This document shows, piece by piece, positions 1-6,474 of a DNA stretch of 15,599 nucleotides. Source of the DNA: Nanosynbacter sp. (GTDB lineage Bacteria; Patescibacteriota; Saccharimonadia; Saccharimonadales; Saccharimonadaceae); NCBI GenBank assembly GCA_015257605.1, contig JABZJV010000015.1, positions 1 to 15,599 of the forward strand, given 5' to 3'. The notes beneath the pieces are model-generated. The model was given only the letters and a program-made list of their open reading frames with translations, was not told where the DNA came from and did not search any database. Numbering within the stretch: position 1 is the first letter of the stretch; every line of letters starts with the position of its first letter. The position numbers and the translations under genes were made by a program.

Positions 1-267
1 AGCGGTTGCTTCGACCGTACCATCATTATTGCAATCAATAGTATAATTATATCCGTTTCCCCTCGTCGGAATAACAAATCGGGTGTCCGACGACCCTGGC
101 TTACGGGTATCAACGGTAAATACGAAATCTGTGTCGTTGATGGCATCAGCGGCAGCCTTTGGTGAATATAACGTTGGCGCAACAAACACCGCCAAAACAC
201 CAAAAATCGCAGCTAGCGTTTTTAACTGCAATCTAGATTTCTGTACTTTTGTTATTTTATCAAACAT
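1..267 (-). CDS. BspA-like surface protein, N-terminal part (cut by window edge)
   Basis: The reading frame opens at an ATG (265-267) and stays open for 89 codons to base 1, so the gene continues beyond the left edge. The protein starts with a basic stretch (MFDKITKVQKSR), a hydrophobic segment at about residues 17-32 and a small-residue cleavage region (KAAADA, about 37-42), which is a typical signal peptide. The mature part begins with FVFTVDT and FVIPTRGNGYNYTIDCNN. This is the kind of beta-strand opening I associate with BspA-family (DUF285) surface proteins of Saccharibacteria and mycoplasmas, which have leucine-rich repeats further downstream. The repeats themselves are outside the window, so the family call rests on this opening alone. 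The likely role is at the cell surface, possibly host attachment; this is inference. A strong promoter lies just upstream, giving a leader of only about 7 nt. Confidence 0.75.
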   Translation of the reverse strand, partial: MFDKITKVQKSRLQLKTLAAIFGVLAVFVAPTLYSPKAAADAINDTDFVFTVDTRKPGSSDTRFVIPTRGNGYNYTIDCNNDGTVEATA

Positions 268-281
268 ATTCACTGACTATT

Positions 282-310
282 AGTATACTTATACATTAGC
301 TTTTTGACAA
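282..310 (-). promoter_or_regulatory. Sigma70-type promoter of the BspA-like gene
   Basis: On the minus strand there is a -35 TTGTCA (305-310), a spacer of exactly 17 bp and a -10 TATACT (282-287). Transcription would start near 273-275, about 7 nt before the ATG at 267. No Shine-Dalgarno sequence fits in such a short leader. Confidence 0.7.
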
Positions 311-378
311 TGTTTTATTATGACAAATTAGAGAGGAACATTTCACTCGCCAAAATACATCAAATATTCACACAATTA

Positions 379-407
379 AATATCCGTACTAATCAAGAGT
401 ACGTCAA
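379..407 (-). promoter_or_regulatory. Possible second, palindrome-containing promoter upstream of the BspA-like gene
   Basis: The minus strand shows TTGACG (402-407), a 17-bp spacer and GATATT (379-384), a 5/6 and 4/6 match to the sigma70 boxes. The spacer is almost entirely occupied by a perfect inverted repeat, CGTACT-N7-AGTACG (385-403), placed as an operator would be. The hairpin lacks a T-tract, so it is a poor terminator for pgeF. The rest of the 188-bp gap 268-455 shows nothing but the two promoter candidates. Confidence 0.35.
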
Positions 408-455
408 GAAAATGGCTGATATCGGTCTAGTAATTTAACGAAGTATCACCCAAGA

Positions 456-1202
456 CTAGTTTGCATATACAATTTCTACTACCACCGCAACTCTACCGCC
501 CGTATCACCAGCTGAATGTGAGAAATAGTTCGGATCATCCGCCGTATCAATTGGCGAAATGACAATATTATTAGCCGGAACGCCCGCCTGGATAGCCAGC
601 GAACGATTAAATCCTTGCATATCCAGATAAATTCCGTCAGCCGTTTGACGGCAGAAATTGTGCCAATTCGTATCATTTGTATGATCAAAATAATCCATAC
701 GATAATTTTTCTGCGTAATACTTGGTGACATCCAAATTTGTAAATCTTTTTCCTGGCTACCGCGCTCGACAAAATACTGAACGGCCTGAGACATCAACTG
801 CGCAACCGTCGAATGCCGACCCAGATGCGCCAGCATGAGGGCGCGGCGTTTTGAATCGTATATAACCGTGGCGATACAGTCCGCCACTGGCAGGAACAAT
901 CCTACACCAGCCATTTCGGTATATAGTGCGTCAGTAAAAATCCCCTCGTTGTTGTGTTTAACCGTGTCAGCTTCAGTGACTTCGGCAATATTATCAAAAG
1001 TTTGTCCTTGGTCATATGAAATTACGTGATAGACAACGTCGTCATACTTAACACCAATCTGATTGCAAAACCGCCGCCGATTATTCACTATCTCAGCTAC
1101 GTGGCGACCGCGAATACGATTGAGCATGGTGTCGTCGTCTTTCGACGAAACCGCAACCAACAGATCAGGCGGAAAGCAGACGGGCTGATCTGCCGCAATC
1201 AT
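456..1202 (-). CDS. pgeF: Peptidoglycan editing factor PgeF (YfiH/laccase-domain family)
   Basis: The family (Pfam Cu-oxidase_4, YfiH/YlmD) was first called a polyphenol oxidase. It is now linked to removal of wrongly incorporated amino acids from peptidoglycan precursors in E. coli. The family's metal or catalytic triad appears present: a His in YHVISYD (about residue 59 from the chosen start), a Cys in PVADC (about 109) and a His in LAHLGRH (about 126). Near the C-terminus, NYFSHSAGDTGGR matches the family's FFSYRRDG-TGR motif but is divergent. I placed the start at the ATG at 1202, which overlaps the rsmA stop as ATGA; the frame also has an upstream ATG at 1235 that would add 11 alanine-rich residues. 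The 4-bp overlap points to translational coupling with rsmA. The protein is cytosolic, with no signal peptide, and is about the usual length for the family. Confidence 0.82.
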   Translation of the reverse strand: MIAADQPVCFPPDLLVAVSSKDDDTMLNRIRGRHVAEIVNNRRRFCNQIGVKYDDVVYHVISYDQGQTFDNIAEVTEADTVKHNNEGIFTDALYTEMAGVGLFLPVADCIATVIYDSKRRALMLAHLGRHSTVAQLMSQAVQYFVERGSQEKDLQIWMSPSITQKNYRMDYFDHTNDTNWHNFCRQTADGIYLDMQGFNRSLAIQAGVPANNIVISPIDTADDPNYFSHSAGDTGGRVAVVVEIVYAN

Positions 1203-1987
1203 CGCGCCCGCCATTCTTTGAGCAGCCGCTGCCAATCCTCAATCGCCAGATCTTCAGCACGGACATCGGGTGAAATGTTAGCCTTTTTCAGCAACTGCTC
1301 GGCGCTAGCTTTACTGACGCCCAGTCCGCCGCTCAAGCTGGAACGCAGTTTTTTACGCTTGGCTGAAAAGCCAGCTTTGACAACACGGAAAAAATCTTTT
1401 TGGTCTTCAGGGGCGACTAGTGGTTCAGTGCGAGTTCTCAATACCACCACTTGCGAATCAACTTTTGGCGGCGGCGTGAAGAACTGCCGCGGCACTTCGA
1501 TGTCTAGCTCTGCCTCAGCAAACAGCTGCGCGCTAACCGCTAAAATGCTCATTTCGCCAGGCTCCGCCGCGATGCGCTGGGCAACTTCTTTTTGTACCAG
1601 TAACACCGCCAAGCTCGGGTTATTCTCCGCCGTCATCAACTTCTTAATAATTTTGCTGGTGATATAGTACGGCACATTGGCGACTACTTTGTAGCCAGTT
1701 GGTAATTGATTTAAATCAAATTGCAAAATATCTTCATTGATCACTTCCAGGTTTTTGCCAGGAAATTGTCCTGGCAGCTTGCCGGCCAAATCCCCGTCAA
1801 ATTCCACTGCCACCACGCGCCCGGCTCGCGCTAATAACCGGCTGGTCAACGTGCCAAGTCCCGGCCCAATCTCCAGGACCACATCATCCTTACTCAGCTC
1901 CGCCGCCTCGGCTATCTCCGCCAAGATTTCTGGGTCGCGCAGCCAATGCTGGCCTAACTCTTTTTTCGGCCCACGCGCTGACACCAT
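1199..1987 (-). CDS. rsmA: 16S rRNA (adenine-N6,N6)-dimethyltransferase RsmA/KsgA
   Basis: This enzyme dimethylates two adjacent adenines in the 3'-terminal helix 45 of 16S rRNA, using S-adenosylmethionine, late in 30S assembly. At 262 aa it has the normal family length. The N-terminal ELGQHWLRD (10-18) corresponds to the usual LGQNFL motif. The SAM-binding motif I is LEIGPGLGTLT (38-48), followed by an acidic residue at the end of the next strand (VAVEFD, E62), NEDIL (84-88) and the catalytic NVPYYIT (104-110, usually NLPYYI). The helical C-terminal domain follows. The ATG immediately follows the TAG stop of the upstream G5/3D gene, and the TGA stop overlaps the pgeF start. The three are therefore almost certainly one mRNA read from the promoter at 3075-3103. 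Confidence 0.96.
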   Translation of the reverse strand: MVSARGPKKELGQHWLRDPEILAEIAEAAELSKDDVVLEIGPGLGTLTSRLLARAGRVVAVEFDGDLAGKLPGQFPGKNLEVINEDILQFDLNQLPTGYKVVANVPYYITSKIIKKLMTAENNPSLAVLLVQKEVAQRIAAEPGEMSILAVSAQLFAEAELDIEVPRQFFTPPPKVDSQVVVLRTRTEPLVAPEDQKDFFRVVKAGFSAKRKKLRSSLSGGLGVSKASAEQLLKKANISPDVRAEDLAIEDWQRLLKEWRAR

Positions 1988-3043
1988 CTAACGTCCGTCC
2001 CCGTTCGTCCAATCAGTCGCCAGGTCAAACCCGTGCGGATGCCGGGCCGCAAAACCGCCGGTATCATACACCTTGCCAGGACCCATACTGGTTTCCACTA
2101 CCGAGCAGCGCGGATAATTGCCATAATTTGCCGCCACCAAAATATAACCGTCCTTGTCCACTTTGGCGCCGTCCGCCCGCACGGTATAACCACCGCCGCC
2201 GCAGGCGTTAGCAACAATATTCATCGGTAAATCATAATAGGTTTCGCGGTGCGCTACGCCTTTAGAATCGGTGAATATCTGCGCGCCCTTGCCTTTGGTT
2301 AGTGGATTTTTCGGCTTGGCGCCGATCACTTCGATTTGCTTTTTGGGCTGCTTGATAATTTCGCTAGAAATTTGCTGACGGCTAATTTCATCACCATCGC
2401 GCGCTTCAACTTTATAAGTCAATTTGCGCAGCCCTTTAGCTCCCGCCTGCTTTACCTGGTGATAACCAAGAGGCTGGCTGTCGTCGCGTATTTGCTCAAC
2501 CGGGAAATCAATTTCTTCCTCGGCGGTCACAGTACGCCGAGTTGCCCGCGTAATCCTCATTAGCAAGCTCGACCCATCCAAAGCGACATCCTCTGGCGGC
2601 GTAAATCGAACTTTATCCTCGCGATACAAAACAATCCCCGCAGCTTGCGCAATCTGTGTTGGCGTCTGCGCTGCCGTATTGACTCGCATGCGGCGAGCAC
2701 CTTCGACTATCGTTATCGTCCGCGCCCGATAAATATTTATTTTGAAGCCATTGTTGGTAATCGGTGTATCCAGACCCGGTTCGACAATATCATGCTGTTT
2801 ATCCAATCTTGCGCCGAATTCTTCTAGCGTTTTCTGCACTGTCGATGCCTTAGTGATCATCGATTGCTCCCGACCACCGTCGTAAATAGTGACTATATGA
2901 CTAGATGGTTGTGCTTTAGCCGCAACTGGACTATCTGCCACCGCGGTATTCGCAAAAAACGATAACATACCAGTACTAGAGATTGCCAAGACCGCACCAA
3001 AAACACAACAGCAAATACGTTGATAATATCGATTTAAGCTCAT
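1988..3043 (-). CDS. Exported G5 / 3D-domain cell-wall protein (YabE-like)
   Basis: The protein starts with a signal or anchor segment (hydrophobic about 13-34 from the ATG at 3043). It continues with a DUF348 ubiquitin-like domain (about 49-107), a second, poorer DUF348-like stretch (about 108-160), a G5 domain (about 169-243) and a C-terminal 3D-type double-psi barrel (about 257-351). The 3D domain is named for three aspartates; candidates here are in KVDKDGYI, VYDTGGFA and HGFDLATDW. Two cysteines (about 281 and 313) could form a disulphide. This layout is that of Bacillus YabE and related 3D/Sps proteins, which are linked to glycan-strand cleavage by analogy with MltA. The frame also has a GTG at 3058, but the ATG at 3043 lies 31 nt after a perfect -10, exactly as in the neighbouring rpf gene, and has a weak upstream GGGTGAT. 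Enzymatic activity is inferred, not shown. Confidence 0.87.
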   Translation of the reverse strand: MSLNRYYQRICCCVFGAVLAISSTGMLSFFANTAVADSPVAAKAQPSSHIVTIYDGGREQSMITKASTVQKTLEEFGARLDKQHDIVEPGLDTPITNNGFKINIYRARTITIVEGARRMRVNTAAQTPTQIAQAAGIVLYREDKVRFTPPEDVALDGSSLLMRITRATRRTVTAEEEIDFPVEQIRDDSQPLGYHQVKQAGAKGLRKLTYKVEARDGDEISRQQISSEIIKQPKKQIEVIGAKPKNPLTKGKGAQIFTDSKGVAHRETYYDLPMNIVANACGGGGYTVRADGAKVDKDGYILVAANYGNYPRCSVVETSMGPGKVYDTGGFAARHPHGFDLATDWTNGDGR

Positions 3044-3074
3044 TTTATTCAAAATCACCCACTGTATCTCTTAT

Positions 3075-3103
3075 ATTATAACAAATTATGCGTCGAATGT
3101 CAA
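3075..3103 (-). promoter_or_regulatory. Perfect-consensus sigma70 promoter of the G5/3D-rsmA-pgeF operon
   Basis: TTGACA (3098-3103), a 17-bp spacer and TATAAT (3075-3080) on the minus strand match the sigma70 consensus at all 12 positions. Transcription should start near 3067-3068, giving about 24 nt of leader to the ATG at 3043. It lies in the 71-bp gap after the rpf gene, in which no terminator is visible. Confidence 0.88.
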
Positions 3104-3129
3104 TCAGTAACGTCGCAGACTATCAATAA

Positions 3130-4287
3130 CTACCGATATATATCCTGTAATCCCATTTTAATTTTACAAGACGGCCAAGGCTGCCAGCCTCTTCTCTTAT
3201 AAGTCTCCCATGCTTTCTGATCTTGAACATCAGCCGGAGCTTGAGCAGGATTATTGTAGCCTCCGAAATTACCCCATGTACTCTTATCAAATTGATACGC
3301 ACCATAATAACCGTTACCTGTATCTGATGTATAGCTACCCTCGCAGCTACGCAAACGCGCCAAAGCTTCAGCGAAACTGCCATTAAACGTAGCTGAAGTT
3401 TTAGCACCAATAATTTCTACCTGCTTAACTGGCTGCTGAATAATGTTGCTATTGATCTCGCGGCGTGATACTTCAACGCCGTTTTGGACGTTAATCTCAT
3501 ACGTAACTGTACGCTTGCCGTTAACACCTTTGGTTTGAATTTCTTTGTATCCTTTATCGCGATTAATGTCCTTGATCTGTTCAGTCTCAAACTGTATATC
3601 TTCGTCAACGGTAACTGTCTGCGTGCCGTTACGATACAAGCGAACATTCATGCCTCTAGCTATTTTTGTATCTTTATTCGGGATAATAATATCATTAGCA
3701 GACATTTTGATATGCTTCTCGGTTAGCATTTCGCCGATGGTTTGAGCTTGCGTGTAAGAAGTGGCCTTTTTACCATAAAAATCAAAGTTAAACGGCACTA
3801 CTCGTTTAATAGACAACACTTCTGCTGCGCTATCGCGCATTGGACTATTAGACTGCGACAAGGTTAGAATATCTTCATCGCGTACAGCAATGCCGGCTTG
3901 TTTGACTATCTGCTTTCCAGTACGGTACGATGTAATAATTTTAGTGAGCTGAGAGCCATCCTTGACAACCACCGTTCGGGCTCGATAAATATTAACGTTA
4001 TATGAATTTGCTACCAAGCGCTCATCAATATTTGGCTCGGTCCGATCGTTACGATCTAGTTTGATAGCTGCCTCAGCGAGAGCTTCGCGCAAGGTCTGCT
4101 TTTTGGTAATAAATCCTTTACTTTGACCGTCATCATGAACGGTAATGATATGCTCGCCAACCGCTAGGCTATGCTCGTCAGCCCGCGCTTTTGGCATAAT
4201 TGCCGTATAAACAGACAATCCAGTCAAAGCTAATAGCATAGAGCCGGTGATCAGCCAACGTAATTTCATTCTCGCAATACTTTTCAT
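3130..4287 (-). CDS. rpfB: Resuscitation-promoting factor, RpfB-like (DUF348 x3 - G5 - Rpf)
   Basis: Rpf proteins are secreted lysozyme-like muralytic enzymes known from Actinobacteria. Here a signal or anchor segment (about 12-32) ending in PKARADE leads to three DUF348 modules (about 46-105, 106-160 and 165-222). A G5 domain (about 224-296) and a C-terminal Rpf domain (about 305-379) follow. The Rpf domain shows RLRSCEGSY with the catalytic Glu (about 316), TGNGYYGAYQFDKSTW and GWQPWPSC. The two cysteines (about 315 and 374) match the conserved disulphide. Order and length match mycobacterial RpfB. The frame extends to an ATG at 4317, but that codon lies 1 nt after an extended -10 box and would be upstream of the transcript start. 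I therefore chose the ATG at 4287, which also gives a better n-region (MKSIARMKLRW). It sits just before the G5/3D gene and rsmA, and is followed by no terminator. Confidence 0.9.
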   Translation of the reverse strand: MKSIARMKLRWLITGSMLLALTGLSVYTAIMPKARADEHSLAVGEHIITVHDDGQSKGFITKKQTLREALAEAAIKLDRNDRTEPNIDERLVANSYNVNIYRARTVVVKDGSQLTKIITSYRTGKQIVKQAGIAVRDEDILTLSQSNSPMRDSAAEVLSIKRVVPFNFDFYGKKATSYTQAQTIGEMLTEKHIKMSANDIIIPNKDTKIARGMNVRLYRNGTQTVTVDEDIQFETEQIKDINRDKGYKEIQTKGVNGKRTVTYEINVQNGVEVSRREINSNIIQQPVKQVEIIGAKTSATFNGSFAEALARLRSCEGSYTSDTGNGYYGAYQFDKSTWGNFGGYNNPAQAPADVQDQKAWETYKRRGWQPWPSCKIKMGLQDIYR

Positions 4288-4318
4288 ACGTAGGTGCGCA
4301 AACTGGCGCGCAGTCATA

Positions 4319-4347
4319 ATTATAGCAAAAGATTGATTATTTTGCTA
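4319..4347 (-). promoter_or_regulatory. Extended -10 promoter of rpf overlapped by an inverted repeat
   Basis: The minus strand carries TGCTATAAT (4319-4327), a consensus -10 with the TGn extension; the -35 region is weak. A perfect 8-bp inverted repeat, TAGCAAAA-N9-TTTTGCTA (4323-4347), overlaps both this box and the stop codon of the upstream helicase gene. It is AT-rich and has no following T-run, so it fits an operator better than a terminator, though either is possible. Confidence 0.55.
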
Positions 4348-6456
4348 CAGCTTCTCGAGGCGGGCGTATTCAACGTTGAGCTTTTTGACAGCACCGTTAT
4401 CGAACTTCACGCTAACTGCCAAGCCATCAATGTCAATGATCTCGCCATCGCCAAATTGCAGCGAGCGCACTCGATCGCCAATATCATAATTCATCACTGG
4501 CTCGTCAAAATTATTATAAGCTGGACTCGAATCAATAGCGTTAGGTTCAACCGCGAACAATCCCATACCCATATCGTCGAGAAAACGCGACGGCTGATTG
4601 TACGATCGTAAGCCGAATTGCGCACGGCTCTGCGCGTACAACAGATATAACTCTTCACGCGCCCGCGTCATACCCACGTAGCACAAGCGCCGCTCCTCCT
4701 CGAGATTGCGCGGACCCTCTTCAAGCGCTCGCTCGCTCGGAAACAAGCCATCCTCCATGCCGACCATGAAAACCACCGGAAATTCCAGTCCTTTAGCGGC
4801 ATGCAAGGTCATTAATGTGACCTTTTCACCATCACTTTGCTGATCGACGCTGCTCATTAGTGCTGCCTCTTCGAGAAAGTCTGGCAACGTCGCGAAAGAT
4901 TTAGCGTCCGCTATGAGCACGCTCAAATTATCATCACGCTCTTCAGCCTGCGGCGTTCCATCCATGACATAATCTCGATAAGCAATCTTTTCAATTAGCT
5001 TTTCAATGATATCGCTTGGGCTAGTATCAGAAAGAACAAGCGCCTGCAATTCGCGTAAAATCTCGCCCAGACGCAATAATGATTTTTTGGCGCGCGGCGT
5101 CAAAACGCTAGTTTGCTCGACATTCACCAGCGAAGCGGTGATGTCCATATTGTTATCGTTTTGCCATCGTAAGAATTTCTCTAGACTAGTTGCGCCGATA
5201 CCGCGAGCCGGCACATTCGCAATTCGACTAAAGCTCATCCGGTCGTTCGGTTGATATAATAAACGCAAATAGGCGATAATATCCTTGATTTCCTTGCGAT
5301 CATAAAAGCGCACACCGCCAACCAATTGATATGGAATTCTTTGCTGCATGAAGGCACGTTCAAAAGCAAAGCTCTGCGCATTAGTGCGATACAGTACTGC
5401 AAAATCACCGTAGCGGCGAGCGCCAACCGAAACTTGAGCCGCGATGCGGTTCGCTACCACGTAAGCTTCTTCGGACTCATCGCGTACCGCCTGGACTTGT
5501 ACTGGCGCACCATTGCCAGCCGCCGTCCAGAGTTTTTTGTCAGTCCGTTCGACATTCTTGGCGATAACCTTTTGCGCCGCCTCTAGGATAGCACCTGTTG
5601 AACGATAATTTTGCTCTAACTTGATCACCTTTGCGCCAGGAAAGTCCCGTTCAAAATTAAGAATATTTTTGAAATCCGCCCCGCGCCAACTGTAAATCGA
5701 CTGCCAATCGTCGCCGACCACGCAAATATTACGCGCATCGTTGACTAGATATTTAACGATAGCATACTGCGCAGCGTTAGTGTCTTGGTACTCGTCAATG
5801 AGAATATGCTTGAAGTACTGGCGATACTTTTGGCGAACTTCACTGGCATCGCGCAGCAAACGCACCGTCTCGATCAACAAATCATCGAAATCTAAGGCGC
5901 CAGCCTCGCTACGTAGTTGCTCGTACCTATCATAAATCTTAGCGATATGCTGCTGATTCGGATATTGCGCCGCTGCTGCGTAATCATCTGGCATAAGTAA
6001 ATCGTTTTTAGCGTTAGAAATTGCCGCACTAACTGAACGTGGTTTGAGTTTATCAGGAGCAATTGACAGCTGTTTCATCGCTTGCTTGATCAATCCTTGA
6101 CGGTCGGCTTCATCATAAATAATAAAATTCGACGGCACGCCAATCGCCGGCCCATCGCGCCGCAAAATTCGCACGCAAATCCCGTGAAATGTACCCATCC
6201 ACGGCATGAATTGCCGCGTGTTAGGCTGATCGATCAAAGCCGCCAAGCGCTCGCGCATCTCGCGAGCTGCTTTATTAGTAAATGTCACCGCCAGAATTTC
6301 GTTCGGCCAGACTCTTTCGTGTGTCAATAGATAAGCTATACGGTGGGTTAAAGTTTTAGTCTTACCACTGCCAGCGCCCGCCAAAACCAACAACGGACCG
6401 TCCGTATAAGCGACAGCTGCTTTCTGCGCGTCATTAAGACCATCAAATATATCCAT
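4345..6456 (-). CDS. pcrA: UvrD/PcrA-family 3'-5' DNA helicase (superfamily 1A)
   Basis: This is an ATP-driven helicase for nucleotide excision and mismatch repair, and for clearing recombinase or stalled polymerase from DNA. It is about 703 aa, typical for the family, and all SF1 motifs are visible: Walker A AGAGSGKTKT (about 26-35), motif Ia TFTNKAA (about 58-64), Walker B DEYQD (221-225) and motif III GDDWQSIYSWRG (248-259). They continue with motif IV QNYRST (282-287), motif V TLHAAKGLEF (about 550-559) and motif VI YVGMTRAREEL (593-603). The C-terminus (about 657-703) is a Tudor-like module, as in PcrA and UvrD. Motif III has Trp where PcrA or UvrD has Ala/Asp-Asp (GDxDQSIY). The frame also offers an ATG at 6465. 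I prefer 6456, because TATAAT (6464-6469) ends 7 nt before it and the N-terminus MDIFDGLNDAQ then aligns with UvrD. The stop of the upstream gene is only 9 bp before 6465, so read-through is likely too. Confidence 0.95.
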   Translation of the reverse strand: MDIFDGLNDAQKAAVAYTDGPLLVLAGAGSGKTKTLTHRIAYLLTHERVWPNEILAVTFTNKAAREMRERLAALIDQPNTRQFMPWMGTFHGICVRILRRDGPAIGVPSNFIIYDEADRQGLIKQAMKQLSIAPDKLKPRSVSAAISNAKNDLLMPDDYAAAAQYPNQQHIAKIYDRYEQLRSEAGALDFDDLLIETVRLLRDASEVRQKYRQYFKHILIDEYQDTNAAQYAIVKYLVNDARNICVVGDDWQSIYSWRGADFKNILNFERDFPGAKVIKLEQNYRSTGAILEAAQKVIAKNVERTDKKLWTAAGNGAPVQVQAVRDESEEAYVVANRIAAQVSVGARRYGDFAVLYRTNAQSFAFERAFMQQRIPYQLVGGVRFYDRKEIKDIIAYLRLLYQPNDRMSFSRIANVPARGIGATSLEKFLRWQNDNNMDITASLVNVEQTSVLTPRAKKSLLRLGEILRELQALVLSDTSPSDIIEKLIEKIAYRDYVMDGTPQAEERDDNLSVLIADAKSFATLPDFLEEAALMSSVDQQSDGEKVTLMTLHAAKGLEFPVVFMVGMEDGLFPSERALEEGPRNLEEERRLCYVGMTRAREELYLLYAQSRAQFGLRSYNQPSRFLDDMGMGLFAVEPNAIDSSPAYNNFDEPVMNYDIGDRVRSLQFGDGEIIDIDGLAVSVKFDNGAVKKLNVEYARLEKL

Positions 6457-6463
6457 CACACTC

Positions 6464-6469
6464 ATTATA
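6464..6469 (-). promoter_or_regulatory. Possible -10 box of a leaderless pcrA transcript
   Basis: A perfect TATAAT overlaps the first ATG (6463-6465) of the helicase frame and ends 7 nt before the second in-frame ATG (6454-6456). This is the same geometry as at pyk, the 147-aa gene and the kinase. A TTGACT lies upstream at 6484-6489 but with only a 14-bp spacer, so the -35 is poor. Confidence 0.35.
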
Positions 6470-6474
6470 TCGCG

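Noticed and set aside
385..403. Hairpin as a terminator of pgeF
   Set aside because: The stem is only 6 bp, AT-containing, and not followed by a T-run on the minus strand; it fits better as an operator-like palindrome.
1199..1201. TGA read as glycine (code 25)
   Set aside because: TGA ends rsmA at the normal family length exactly where pgeF begins, and no other gene here has an internal TGA.
1026..1667. 213-codon open frame on the plus strand
   Set aside because: It lies opposite rsmA and pgeF, has a Ser/Arg/Thr-rich composition typical of an antisense frame, and has no domain.
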